Shown one piece after another: positions 25,133 through 34,416 of a stretch of 64,000 nucleotides of DNA. Origin of the DNA: CAIYRG01 sp963747255 (GTDB taxonomy: Bacteria > Pseudomonadota > Alphaproteobacteria > Micropepsales > Micropepsaceae); contig CAVVEG010000018.1 of the NCBI GenBank assembly GCA_963747255.1, positions 62,001 through 126,000 of the forward strand, in the 5' to 3' direction. Within the stretch, counting starts at the first letter, position 1. The number at the start of each line of letters is the position of its first letter. Position numbers and translations under genes: made by a program. The notes below the pieces were generated by a model. That model was not told the origin of the DNA and searched no databases. It saw nothing but the letters and a program-made list of their open reading frames with translations.

Positions 25133-25250
25133 CGACCGTCCCATCAACAAGCGAAACGATATTTGTATAATCCAGATTGATCTGAATGGCTTTCAGAGCC
25201 GCGGTCTTCAGGGCAATTTGAGCGGTATCGAGATCAACGTTGGCGGTAGA
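25133..25250 (-). repeat. Fragment of a membrane fusion protein gene (copy of 28890-29000)
   Basis: Minus-strand codons read LDTAQIALKTAALKAIQINL then DYTNIVSLVDGTV, nearly the same as a stretch of the macA gene at about 28890-29000. Nothing on either side belongs to the gene. It is a short duplicated or displaced piece in the 440-base gap between csbD and exoD, which otherwise shows no gene. Confidence 0.8.
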
Positions 25251-25361
25251 AGACGCGCGCATAGCGGCAACGAAAAGTTATCATCGCTGCTACGCACGTC
25301 GCCGTGCGAATCTCCTTCGCCTCACGTGGGCGGAGAAGATTTGCCGGTTGGTTTGAGAGCA

Positions 25362-26006
25362 CTATCGTCGAAGGAGGAAACCTGCGCCCAGGATGGAGCC
25401 CCAGACCTCGGCGTCCGTGATCGCAAGTGACACAAGCGAGGCAACGAGCGCAATACAGAGCAGCACTCCGTCTTCTTCCAGATAGGCGAATGCGACCAGC
25501 ATGGTCACTGCGCCCGGAATAATGTTGCTCAGGGGAATCGGCATAAAGAGCGTGGCTGCCAGCAGCAGCAGAGAGAAACCCACAACCCGTTTGGTCGCGC
25601 TGAAAGGCGTGCGCCACCGCGGCCGGATAAATTTTTCGAGGAACTTTATCACCGGAAACACCCGGCCGGTAAATCCTGCAATCCGATGAGTGGGCAGAGA
25701 CCGCCGTGCGATAAAGCGCGGTAAAATTGGAGCTTCGTGTGCCATCATCATTTGAAACGCGAAAGCCACAAGCAAGAAAGCCGCGACGATCGATATGCCG
25801 GGAATCAGCGCAATCATGCCGAGGAGAAGCATCACAATGCCAAATGAGCGCTGGCGGAGACTCCCGAGAAGCCATGCCAGCGTCACGCGATCCTTTGGTG
25901 CACCTCCAAGAATCGCGCCAAACAACTGGGATGTTGGAATGTGCTCGGCGAATATTCCGGTATCCTGGCGAAGGTCTCGACCGATTGATTTCGCTGACGT
26001 GAACAT
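25362..26006 (-). CDS. exoD: ExoD family exopolysaccharide-synthesis protein
   Basis: A 214-residue membrane protein of the ExoD family: an N-terminal cytoplasmic part with LFGAILGGAPKDRVTLAWLL, then PGISIVAAFLLVAFAFQMMM, an RRSLPTHRI loop and further hydrophobic helices ending in a short RR tail. ExoD in rhizobia is needed for exopolysaccharide production and alkaline tolerance. It starts directly with MFTSAKSIG; no partner gene is adjacent in operon spacing. Confidence 0.85.
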   Translation of the reverse strand: MFTSAKSIGRDLRQDTGIFAEHIPTSQLFGAILGGAPKDRVTLAWLLGSLRQRSFGIVMLLLGMIALIPGISIVAAFLLVAFAFQMMMAHEAPILPRFIARRSLPTHRIAGFTGRVFPVIKFLEKFIRPRWRTPFSATKRVVGFSLLLLAATLFMPIPLSNIIPGAVTMLVAFAYLEEDGVLLCIALVASLVSLAITDAEVWGSILGAGFLLRR

Positions 26007-26166
26007 GATGCGTCAGGCGATATTGCCAGCGGGAGACGGCCTCGGGAAATCCAACAGGTAAAAGATTTGGCCACAGCGGATGTCGAGGCCATTACCGGTG
26101 CTGGCGCCGAATTCATCGGGGGCGTTCCACTGCAGCCTGCCGTAACGGAGCATCCTTGTGGAGTGT

Positions 26167-28269
26167 TTACTCATAATGAAGCGCGTCGATCGGGTTGAGA
26201 CCCGCGGCTTTGCGGGCTGGGTAATAACCGAAGAAAATTCCGACCGCGGCCGAGAAGGCAAAACCTCCCAGGACGGCTGTCAGCGAGACTTGCGTCGGCC
26301 AGCCGGCGATCGTGGATATGACGTACGACACCAGAATTCCGAACCCGATTCCGGCCACGCCGCCACTCACACTCAACAGCACGGCTTCGGCCAGAAACTG
26401 GAGTAATACCTGAAGCCGGCGCGCTCCGATCGCCATACGAATGCCGATCTCCCGCGTCCTCTCCGTGACCGACACCAGCAATATGTTCATGATCCCGATC
26501 CCACCGACCAGCAGCGAGATAGAGGCAACCATTGCGAGAAGCGCAGCCATGACCTGGCTGCTGCTCTCCTGGGCCTGGGCGATCTGACTGAGGTTGCGGA
26601 CGCTGAAATCGTTAAGTTGTCCGTTCTGGATATGGTGGCGTCCCGCAAGTGTCGCGGTCACCTGACTGATCGCTGTGTTCACCAGGGCGGCCGCGCCGGC
26701 TTGGACATAGATACTGTTGACGTATCCGGTCATGCGCGGGGTGATGCCGAAGGCGTTGGGCGCCGTCGGATAGCTGGCGCTGACGAGGTTCTGGGCCGTT
26801 TGCGGCGCCGCGACCCCCAAGACCCTGCGCTCGGCCGTGCTGAACGGGATCATCACCACGTCGTCCTGATCCTGTCCAAATCCCGTTTGCCCTTTGCCGG
26901 CGAGCAGCCCGATCACCCGCATGGGAACGCCCTTGATCAGAATGATCGCGCCGATCGGATCCTCTCCAGGAGGAAACAGGTTTTGGTAGACGGTCTGGCC
27001 GATCAGGCAGACTGTCTCGGCGGCGTCATTTTCCTGTTCGGTCATGGTGCTGCCGCTTGCGACGTGCCAACTGACGATGTCGAGGTAGCTTGGCGTCACA
27101 CCTTGAATCGACGTGCTCCAGTTCCGGTCGCCATATTCGACCTGGCCGGCCTGGCGGGTAAGATAGCTGACCCGCTCAACCGCGGGGTCGTCGCGGAGGA
27201 TCGTCTCGGCGTCAGTCACGGTTAGCGTCGAAGCGCTGCCCGCACCCGCGCGAACGCCGCCGGCGGTCGTTGCGCCTGGCTGAACGACCACCATATTGGT
27301 GCCCAGGCTCTCTAGCTGTTTCTGCACCGCCGCACTGGCGCCGTCTCCGACGGCTACCATGGCGATGAGCGCGGCGACCCCGATAAAAACGCCCAACATC
27401 GTCAAGGCCGAACGCAGCTTGTTGCGCGCCAGTGCCTGCAAAGAGGCTGAAAGGATCATCGACAGGAAGGCCAAGTGAAAACCTGACGTACCGTCGGGGC
27501 GCGCGGCGTTGTCGGTCGTTGCGACTGCAGCCGTGGCGTGATCCGCAGGCTTCGGCGTTGCGACGGGGACCTGATGCTCGTCGGAGAGGATTCGTCCATC
27601 GCGCATCACGATCACCCGATCGGCATAGGCGGCGATATCCGACTCGTGGGTTACCACGATCACCGTGACGCCTTGTTCGCGATTAAGCCTGCGGATGATT
27701 TCCATGATCTCATGCGAGGTGCGCGTGTCGAGATTCCCCGTTGGTTCGTCGGCAAGCAACACTGCAGGATGGTTGATGAGCGCGCGGGCCAGCGCGATGC
27801 GTTGCTGTTGTCCTCCGGAGAGCTGATTGGGCATGTTGCGAGCCCGGTCGGCGAGGCCGACGCTCGCAAGCATTTCGCGACCGCGAGCGTTCCGCTCTCT
27901 CGACGTCAGCGATGCAGCGGCGGCGCCGTAAAGCAGCGGCAGTACGACATTTTCCAGCGCGCTGGTCCGGGCCAGCAGGTTGAAGCTCTGGAACACGAAG
28001 CCGATGCGCTGGCTGCGGATATCGGCCAGCTCAGGTTCGGAAAGACGTGAGACATCGCGCCCCTCAAAGACGAAGCGGCCGCTGGTCGGCTGGTCCAGGC
28101 AGCCAATGATATTCATCATTGTCGACTTGCCCGATCCGGACGAACCCATGATGGCGACGAATTCACCGCGATCGACGGAAACGCTGACCCCCTGCAACGC
28201 ATGGACCGCGGTATCGCCGAGTTGAAAGGATCGCGTGAGGTCGATGAGGCTGACGACAGGGTCGGCCAT
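26167..28269 (-). CDS. macB: MacB-type ABC transporter, fused ATPase-permease
   Basis: A 700-residue MacB-like protein. The N-terminal ATPase (1-230) has Walker A GSSGSGKST, signature LSGGQQQRIALARA, Walker B VLLADEPTG and a following H-loop. The C-terminal permease has one helix near 280 (LTMLGVFIGVAALIAMVAVG), a large periplasmic domain, and three C-terminal helices including ISLLVGGIGIMNILLVSVTE. It forms a mechanotransmission pump with a MacA adaptor and an outer-membrane channel, exporting macrolides, lipopeptides or siderophores from the periplasm. The upstream macA gene, 13 bases away, is frameshifted, so the system may be crippled. Confidence 0.93.
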   Translation of the reverse strand: MADPVVSLIDLTRSFQLGDTAVHALQGVSVSVDRGEFVAIMGSSGSGKSTMMNIIGCLDQPTSGRFVFEGRDVSRLSEPELADIRSQRIGFVFQSFNLLARTSALENVVLPLLYGAAAASLTSRERNARGREMLASVGLADRARNMPNQLSGGQQQRIALARALINHPAVLLADEPTGNLDTRTSHEIMEIIRRLNREQGVTVIVVTHESDIAAYADRVIVMRDGRILSDEHQVPVATPKPADHATAAVATTDNAARPDGTSGFHLAFLSMILSASLQALARNKLRSALTMLGVFIGVAALIAMVAVGDGASAAVQKQLESLGTNMVVVQPGATTAGGVRAGAGSASTLTVTDAETILRDDPAVERVSYLTRQAGQVEYGDRNWSTSIQGVTPSYLDIVSWHVASGSTMTEQENDAAETVCLIGQTVYQNLFPPGEDPIGAIILIKGVPMRVIGLLAGKGQTGFGQDQDDVVMIPFSTAERRVLGVAAPQTAQNLVSASYPTAPNAFGITPRMTGYVNSIYVQAGAAALVNTAISQVTATLAGRHHIQNGQLNDFSVRNLSQIAQAQESSSQVMAALLAMVASISLLVGGIGIMNILLVSVTERTREIGIRMAIGARRLQVLLQFLAEAVLLSVSGGVAGIGFGILVSYVISTIAGWPTQVSLTAVLGGFAFSAAVGIFFGYYPARKAAGLNPIDALHYE

Positions 28270-28282
28270 CGGAGCTGCCGTC

Positions 28283-29502
28283 CTACAATCTGAGCGAAGG
28301 GGTCGCCGGTGTTCGGGACGTGGTGCCCGCAGCTATCTCGGAGGTGACGACCTGATCTCCGACCTTCAAATCGCCCGACTTGATTTCAACGAATGTCCCG
28401 TCATCGAGCCCCAGCGTGACAGGGATCGAAACCAGTGTTCCGGCTTGATCGACCCAAACCACCCGCTGCCCCGATTTGGCGAGCCGCCGATTTCGCCGCT
28501 GCAGCCGGGGTGAATCGCGGTGCCTGTGATGGAACTCTAAGGACGTTCAACGATTGGGCCGTAGTGATCCTGGCGGTCGCGGTCATCCCCGGCTTCAGCA
28601 AAAGGCCGGGATTGTCGACCGTGATCACCGCATCGTAGGTAATCACGTTCTGAACGCTGACGGGAGCCTGCCGAACCTGGGTTACGCGTCCCTGGAAAAC
28701 GCGCTTAGGGTATGCATCGACTGTGAAACTGGCGCTGGCGCCTTCAACGGCGCCTGCGATATCGGATTCGCTAACACTGGTATCGACCTGCATTTTTGTC
28801 AGGTCGGTGGCGATAAGAAACAAAGTCGGCGTCTGAAAGCTCGCAGCCACTGTTTGGCCGGCTGTGATGTTGCGCGATACGACCGTGCCATCGACCGGCG
28901 AGACGATATTTGTATAATCCAGATTGATTTGAGCGGCTTTCAGCGCCGCGGTCTTCAGGGCAATTTGAGCGGTATCAAGACCGACGAGCGCAACTGCCTG
29001 ATCATAGGCGTTCAGCGCCGCGTCCGTCGCATCGCGGGAGATCGAGTTTTCGGTTAACAGAAGAGCAAGACGCTCGTGATTGATCTTCGTGTAAGCCAGA
29101 TTGGCCTGATCCTTGGCGCAGCTGAGCCTTCGCGACATCCAACTCGGCCTGGTTCTGATCCACAATGATCTGATACGGCCTGGAGTCGATCTTTGCGCAG
29201 AGCTGGCCCTTGTGGACCTTCGTGTTGTAGTCACAACTCAGAGTCACGATAGTGCCAGAGACATAGGTTCCCACAGCCACAACGACGACCGGATTGACCG
29301 TTCCACTGGCGTTGATCGTCGTGGTGACGTTGCCCCGCGTCACCGCTGCCATCGCGTAGCGCACCGGCGCAACGGGGTTTTCAATCCAGTAAACTCCGGT
29401 ACCCACGACGATTGCGGCCCCGGCAAGCAAAAAGCCAATGAGTTTCCAACCGACCCGTCTTCCCCGAAGTTTTGCCGGAGCCGAAATTGCACGATTTGGC
29501 AT
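28283..29502 (-). pseudogene. macA: MacA-type membrane fusion protein, two frameshifts
   Basis: Three frames have to be joined for a MacA/HlyD adaptor. The N-terminal frame has a membrane anchor (WKLIGFLLAGAAIVVGTGVY) and the first lipoyl half (GTYVSGTIVTLSCDYNTKV). The second begins near 29120 and has the hairpin and barrel (NLAYTKINHERLALLL, VDGTVVSRNITAGQTV, LLLKPGMTATARIT). The third begins near 28500 and has the membrane-proximal end (VVWVDQAGTLVSIPVTLG, GDQVVTSEIAAGTTS). It stops 13 bases before macB. The amino acid sequence is conserved across the breaks, so they are recent mutations or sequencing errors. Confidence 0.85.
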
Positions 29503-29515
29503 TGCGTCCAAAGCG

Positions 29516-30359
29516 TCACCACACGTTGTCGATCTCGTCGAGGATGTAACCGTCCGACATATCGACCAGTAATACGCTGGTGTTGACCCAGACCCAGCGA
29601 CAGCCGTAGGGCGGCGGGGGCAGGCCATAGGCCTGATAGTCGTTCACAACATAGCGCAGAAAAAACAGCGGCAAATATGCGCCCGTATTCCAGCTACGGC
29701 CCCAATATTCCTGCGGTACGCTGTAATAGCCGAAACCAGGTGCAAAGAAGAAGTTGACGCGCGCGCCCGTATAGTTCCTGAAGGACGCGTTCCCGCGCCA
29801 CCAGTTCGGATTGCGTTGCCAGACCGTGTTGCCGTTCCAATTCGAGCGAGCGGATTGCCATTGGTTGCTCTGCTGCACATGGCGGGGGGCTACAGCCGTG
29901 AGACTGCCTCGGGTTTGTCCAGCCTGCTGTTGAGGTCTGAACTGCTGTTGAGGGCTGGCCTGCTGTTGAGGCCGGTTCTGCTGCTGAGGATTGGCCTGCT
30001 GTTGAGGCCGGTTCTGCTGCTGAGGATTTGCTTGCTGCTGAGGCCTGCCTGCTGCTGCGGATTGGCTTGCTGTTGGGGCCTGCCCTGTTGCTGAGGATTT
30101 GCCTGCTGTTGAGGCCTTTCTGCTGCTGAGGATTGGCCTGCTGCTGAGGCCTGCTCTGCTGTTGAGGATTGGCCTGTTGTGGGGGCCGCGCCTGCTGTTG
30201 CGGGCTGCCTTGCTGTTGAGGCTTACCCTGCTGCTGTTCATTGCGCTGGCCCGCACCGTGTTGGTCCTTCTCCTGATTGTCAGCCGCCAAACTGACCATA
30301 GGGAGGCTGAGCAAGACGCCCGCCAGGGTCGCAAGGGATATATGTTTGTTGATCTTCAT
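29516..30359 (-). pseudogene. RcnB-like exported protein with PQQQ repeats, frameshifted
   Basis: The N-terminal frame gives a signal peptide (ISLATLAGVLLSLPMVSLA-AD) and then repeats of PQQQ (ANPQQQSRPQQQANPQQQ). The C-terminal frame continues the repeats, then gives an RcnB-like domain: GYYSVPQEYWGRSWNTG, YQAYGLPPPPYGCRWVWV and a final hydrophobic strand. The two frames are separated by two places where a repeat unit has 8 instead of 9 bases (near 30113 and 30050). RcnB is a periplasmic Ni/Co homeostasis factor; proteins with this C-terminal domain are common in alphaproteobacteria. Repeat slippage may turn the gene on and off, or the gene may simply be dead. Confidence 0.75.
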
Positions 30360-30401
30360 TTTGGTGGGTCTCCTTATTCCGGGTAACGGCGCCGGCCCCC
30401 T

Positions 30402-30965
30402 TCAGCGCCTGATCCTGGAAATCTTTGTCCCTTCGATGCTCACCCCAGCCATCAATCCCTGCTGGTCGAAGATGAAGGCATAGGCGTCGTCCTTGAGGGT
30501 CGACGTCGAGAGATTCCTGGCGACGCCTTCATTCACGACCACGACCGTGGGGCCGACGCCAAGTTCCCATCCGTCGGATTTGTGAATGTAATCGACGGCC
30601 TTGTTGCTCATGAGAAAAACGACGTAACCATAGGACTGGGCGCCTGCCTGAAGACCCCACGAACCCGAAACGGAATTGTAGTAATCGACCTTCGAGCCTT
30701 CCTTGAGAACGCCTTCGCCATAACTTCCGCCGAAGACAAGGCCGGCTTTGATGATGTTTGGAAACACGAGCACCGCGCGCGCTTTGCGAGAAATGTCGTG
30801 GGCAATGGGACTGGTCTTGTAAAGCATCTGCAGGGCCTGGTTGGCATCGCTGTTAAGATCGTCTGCCGTCGCCGCATTGGCAGGCGCGGCTGGCATAACG
30901 GGGAGAGCGAAAGCGGACGCGCCTGCAAGCGCGAGAGCCAGAAGATTGCGTCGTGTATTGCTCAC
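30402..30965 (-). CDS. SYLF/Ysc84-domain lipid-binding exported protein
   Basis: A 187-residue protein with a signal peptide (RRNLLALALAGASAFALP to ANAA) and a full SYLF domain: ALQMLYKTSPIAHDISRKA, AVLVFPNIIKAGLVFGGSYG, SWGLQAGAQSYGYVVFLMS and VVVVNEGVARNLSTSTLKDD. The domain binds phosphoinositides in eukaryotes; in bacteria members are periplasmic and of unknown role. The GTG start is supported by AAGGAAAC upstream and by the signal peptide. An FNR/FixK box lies about 120 bases upstream. Confidence 0.88.
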   Translation of the reverse strand: MSNTRRNLLALALAGASAFALPVMPAAPANAATADDLNSDANQALQMLYKTSPIAHDISRKARAVLVFPNIIKAGLVFGGSYGEGVLKEGSKVDYYNSVSGSWGLQAGAQSYGYVVFLMSNKAVDYIHKSDGWELGVGPTVVVVNEGVARNLSTSTLKDDAYAFIFDQQGLMAGVSIEGTKISRIRR

Positions 30966-31501
30966 TTCAAAGTTTCCTTTTTGTGTGGTGGCCAAGTGCG
31001 ATAAAAAATGTCGAATATCGCGGGGATTGTCCTTCAATAGTAACAATGCCGGAGAACGACATAGCTGATACTCCGATCGGCTGGATTGACTTCAATCAAT
31101 ATTGCGACGCAAATGTCCTGCATCAGACATTGTCGCCAACTTCTCCGGCGAGAATGGTGGCTTAATCGTTTAAACTGCGCGCGGCCAATTGTTGTAACAT
31201 TGAGTGCTTGCTTGCGCGCTGCTGTCGCAGAAACGATCACATCTGCATTCTGCCACTTTCCAGGAAAACTGTAGCGCGCGAGGTGGGGCAGTACTGTTCA
31301 ATAGGATACAGTTTCGTTTCGCGGCAAAGGACCCGTGGTTGGTGATAGAAATTCAAAGCTTGATGCTTTTTTGAAACCGGCGCAGCCGCGAACAAATGGG
31401 CTGGCTAAAAACAACCTGGTCGTAATCCGGAGCGATAATGCGCGGTCTCGCCGCGCATGCCGCAGATGGGACTCGCTTCGCGATCTCCGCCGAAACGGAA
31501 T
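30966..31501. other. Intergenic region with an FNR/FixK box
   Basis: Apart from the TTGACTTCAATCAA box at 31086-31099, this 536-base stretch has only short open frames on both strands without ribosome-binding sites or domains. It separates two minus-strand genes. Confidence 0.5.
31086..31099. promoter_or_regulatory. FNR/FixK-type box upstream of the SYLF gene
   Basis: TTGACTTCAATCAA fits TTGAC-N4-ATCAA, one change from the perfect FixK/FNR palindrome. It lies 121 bases before the GTG start of the SYLF gene; no other start is closer on the plus strand. Confidence 0.6.
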
Positions 31502-31900
31502 TTATGCTCGCGGCGCCGGCTGCATGAGATCGGCCGCGCCGAAATATTTTCGGGCATAAGCAACCAGCGTCCCATCGCTCGGATGATCAACAGTTTCAAC
31601 GCCTGCGATGAGGTCTATCAGCCGGGGATCATGATGGTGGATATGTTTCACGAGTTCGGTTTTCGCGTTCGCCGGACCAGTGATGAGAACAGCACCAGCG
31701 TCAGCAATTGACTCGGTGACGCGATGGAGAAAATCCTGATCCTCTGCCGTGTGCCCGCTGCCGATGGAATTGGCTTTGTGGTGAATGTGCCGGGTGGGGT
31801 TATGGGGGTGCAAAACCAGGCGATCGGCGTCTACCGTTCCGAAATGAAAGACTCGGGCTTCGTGATGATCGATCCATACGATCGCGTGGTAATGCGTCAT
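31502..31900 (-). CDS. eRF1/Pelota-like translational machinery protein
   Basis: A 132-residue protein of the bacterial eRF1-like family annotated as translational machinery protein: HAIVWIDHHEARVFHFGTVD at the start, LHPHNPTRHIHHKANSIGSG in the middle, DAGAVLITGPANAKTELVKH and a histidine-rich HIHHHDPRL segment. Role in the cell is not established; members occur beside Usp and low-oxygen genes. GGAGAACCG directly before the ATG fixes the start 32 codons inside the longer frame. Confidence 0.8.
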   Translation of the reverse strand: MTHYHAIVWIDHHEARVFHFGTVDADRLVLHPHNPTRHIHHKANSIGSGHTAEDQDFLHRVTESIADAGAVLITGPANAKTELVKHIHHHDPRLIDLIAGVETVDHPSDGTLVAYARKYFGAADLMQPAPRA

Positions 31901-31964
31901 CGGTTCTCCAATTGCGTAGACTGGCTGATAAATAAACCGGTTGTGCCGCTGTCCTGAGGCGCCG

Positions 31965-32126
31965 TCAGATTCGACCCAACACCACAAGAACGACAATGAT
32001 AATCAAAATGGTGCCGAGGATACCGACGCCGCCGTGACCATACCCGTAACCGTAGCCGCCGAATCGGCCACTGAAGCCACCCAAAAGCAAAATGATCAGT
32101 ACAATAATGAGGATGGTACCGAGCAT
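31965..32126 (-). CDS. DUF3309 family small membrane protein
   Basis: A 53-residue protein with a first helix LGTILIIVLIILLLGGF, a Gly/Tyr-rich linker (GGYGYGYGHGG) and a second helix LGTILIIIVVLVVLGRI ending in the characteristic GRI. The start is set by GGAGACAAAATATC. Paralogue of the gene at 18178-18342. Unknown function. Confidence 0.85.
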   Translation of the reverse strand: MLGTILIIVLIILLLGGFSGRFGGYGYGYGHGGVGILGTILIIIVVLVVLGRI

Positions 32127-32232
32127 GATATTTTGTCTCCTTATTGATGGTGTCCGCTCATGGGATTGTGGCACCCGGGCGCTGAAGTCCTGCCGGCCGG
32201 CGCGATTTGTGGGCCGCCAGGAGATTTGCGCA

Positions 32233-32955
32233 CTAAACGGCCAGAGGTCCCTGATGCGTCATCGGTTGGACGTCTGTCGCGATGTGGGGCTGCTCGTGCA
32301 GCACGAAATTCAATAATGACTCATGGATTTCAATACTGCCGTTGTAGTCGATGAACCCCAGTTTTCGAAACTTGTTCATGAAGAAGCTCACGCGAGATCG
32401 CGTCGTTCCTATCATGGCGGCCAGCGTCTCCTGACTCATATTCGGGATAGTGGGAGTAGGCGCACCTTTCTTGCCAAAGTTCGCCAGCAGAAGAAGAGTG
32501 CGCGCCAAACGCTTTTCACTCGAATTAAACAACTGATCGACCAGATCCGCTTCGATGCGGTTCACGCGTGCCAGGAGATGGGCCATGAACATGTTCGAAA
32601 AAGCCATATCGTCATGAAGCGCGCGTGTCATGGCAGTTTTCCCGATCCGCATGATGGAGCAATCCGTCATGGCCTTCGCTGTCGCGCTTCGCCGCGTCTG
32701 CCCGGACAAACATCCCTCTCCACAAAATTCGTCACTCCCGAGTATCGCGGTAACCGCCTCCTTGCCCTGCGCCGATAAGACTGTAACCTTCACCTTGCCT
32801 TTGCGGATGTAGAAGACTGCGTCCGCAGCGTCTCCCTGTGAAAATAAGGTCTGGGTCTTACGATACCTGCCGACGCTCCAGCCATCAGCAATTGTGGCGC
32901 GGAACGGTTTCGGATCGAATACCGTGTGCATCAAAGGATCACTGATCTGCAGCAT
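32233..32955 (-). CDS. Crp/Fnr-family transcriptional regulator
   Basis: A 240-residue regulator with a cyclic-nucleotide-binding fold (FSQGDAADAVFYIRKGKVKV, GSDEFCGEGCLSGQTRRS) and a C-terminal winged helix (MSQETLAAMIGTTRSRVSFF, MNKFRKLGFIDYNG). No FNR-type four-cysteine N-terminus is present, so it is unlikely to sense oxygen by an Fe-S cluster. AAGGA 10 bases upstream of the ATG supports the start. The first codons and the upstream DNA belong to copy B of the segmental duplication; a stub of the same gene remains at copy A. Confidence 0.9.
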   Translation of the reverse strand: MLQISDPLMHTVFDPKPFRATIADGWSVGRYRKTQTLFSQGDAADAVFYIRKGKVKVTVLSAQGKEAVTAILGSDEFCGEGCLSGQTRRSATAKAMTDCSIMRIGKTAMTRALHDDMAFSNMFMAHLLARVNRIEADLVDQLFNSSEKRLARTLLLLANFGKKGAPTPTIPNMSQETLAAMIGTTRSRVSFFMNKFRKLGFIDYNGSIEIHESLLNFVLHEQPHIATDVQPMTHQGPLAV

Positions 32956-33520
32956 GCGCAAAAGTCCTTCCCGGTTTTGCGGTTGCTTCCGCACATGGCG
33001 CCGCGAGCAGAGCCTATGGTTGAAGCGGATCGACTCCCGGCTTGCGTCCACTCAGGGCAAACAGCACTGTAAATTGCGCCCCCTGGTTGTTATCACCCGG
33101 GCCGAACCGCAACGCACCTCCGATGCGTTCGACGAAAAACCGGATGGTTTTCAATCAACCTTTTGCCGACGAACAGATCGAGAGCGTGGTCGCATGCCGC
33201 TCCATCGTTCTCGCTCTCGACGACACGCCAGGCGACAGTGGCGCCATCCTTCTGCACGAAATAACAGCGGTAAATGCCTATAGTCGGCCTCCGCATTGAT
33301 GAACGTCGTCTCCGCACGATCGGCGCGCGCAAAAAAAAGCAAAGAATCGAGTGATGCGCCAGCAAATGCCCCAAACAAATTCAGCGGCCGCGCGCAATAA
33401 TGAAGATCACCATAGTCACTCTGCGAACGAATGTCGATGCTGTTCGTCTGCTGTCAGACATAGCTCTTGCTTCGCCCGTCATGAGAGCGCAGCGTGCGAG
33501 GCTTTCGTGTTGGCGAATAA
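32872..33520. repeat. Segmental duplication, copy B (short form)
   Basis: Copy of 18394-20031 lacking about 985 central bases. The junction is at about 33155-33166, where a CAACCTTT-like sequence occurs at both deletion edges in copy A, suggesting recombination through microhomology. Copy B joins the 3' end of the histidine kinase gene to the 5' part of the 122-aa gene, destroying both. It ends 32 bases before the start of a second Crp/Fnr gene. Confidence 0.85.
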
Positions 33521-33551
33521 CAACACGCCATATGCTTTTCAGGCACGGCAA

Positions 33552-34334
33552 ATGATAAAGAAGAGCAGCAAGCTGGTTGCTGGCCGCAAGTCTGCAGTCC
33601 CGCATGCCAACCGGGTGCTCAGTTTACTTTTGCCTGAGGATTATGAACGGCTTCGCCCACATCTCCAGCCTGTTTCGCTGAAGTACAGGCAGTCGCTATA
33701 CCGTGCCCACAGACCGATCGGTTTTGTGTATTTCATTGAAACCGGCGTCGGCTCGCTGGTGAACACCATGGCGAACGGCGAGGCGGCGGAAGTCGGGACC
33801 ATCGGCAGCGAGGGCGTGGTTGGTCTGCCTCTCCTGTTGGGCGACGACAGGGGGCCCACCAATGTTTACGTCCAGGTTCCAGGTTCCGGAGTGCGAATCA
33901 CGACGGCGCTGTTCCAGAGAGAATTGGCGCGCAGCGCTTCGATGAGAGCCGTCATGCTTCTCTATGTTCATGCCTTCTTCAACCAGGTCGCGCAGTCTGC
34001 TGCGTGCAATCAGTTTCATTCCCTGCAGCAGCGATGTTGCCGATGGCTGCTGATGACCCACGACCGCATGCAGTCGAATGAATTTTTGCTGACCCAGGAA
34101 TTTCTGGCCATGATGCTGGGGGTACAGCGGACCGGCGTTACCGCTGCTGCTGGTGCCCTGCAACAGGCGGGCCTGATCCGCTACAAACGTGGCGCGGTCA
34201 CGATCCTCGATCGCCGCGGGCTGGAGACGCGCTCGTGCGAGTGTTACCGCGTTTCCAAGCTGGAGTTCGATCGTCTGCTCGGTGCCCGGGCCCTTCGCAA
34301 GGTTCGCTCCGGCGGCAAATTTGACGCGATATAA
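33552..34334 (+). CDS. Crp/Fnr-family regulator (second)
   Basis: A 260-residue regulator of the large rhizobial Crp-like group: sensor domain with YRAHRPIGFVYFIETGVGSL and GTIGSEGVVGLPLLLGDD, HTH with LLTQEFLAMMLGVQRTGVTA followed by AAGALQQAGLIRYKRGAVTI, and a C-terminal tail with RSCECYRVSKLEFDRLL. Upstream DNA up to 33520 is the duplicated segment, so the gene has acquired a new promoter region or lost its old one. The ATG chosen starts MIKKSSKLV; longer frames read into the duplicated DNA. Confidence 0.88.
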   Translation: MIKKSSKLVAGRKSAVPHANRVLSLLLPEDYERLRPHLQPVSLKYRQSLYRAHRPIGFVYFIETGVGSLVNTMANGEAAEVGTIGSEGVVGLPLLLGDDRGPTNVYVQVPGSGVRITTALFQRELARSASMRAVMLLYVHAFFNQVAQSAACNQFHSLQQRCCRWLLMTHDRMQSNEFLLTQEFLAMMLGVQRTGVTAAAGALQQAGLIRYKRGAVTILDRRGLETRSCECYRVSKLEFDRLLGARALRKVRSGGKFDAI

Positions 34335-34416
34335 CCGGGTTATGCGGTTACGCGATTGCCCAAGATGCGCCACGCGGCTGGCCGCGGCGCAAGCACGACA
34401 AACCGTGTACGAACGT

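Noticed and set aside
26030..26160. Plus-strand ADVEAITGAGAEFIGG, resembling a double-glycine bacteriocin leader
   Set aside because: The phase has a stop just upstream and no ATG or GTG start, and no peptidase-ABC transporter or maturation gene is nearby. Likely chance.
29980..30200. Regular short repeats that could be taken for a CRISPR array
   Set aside because: The units are tandem without unique spacers, encode PQQQ repeats in frame with flanking protein sequence, and no cas genes are present.
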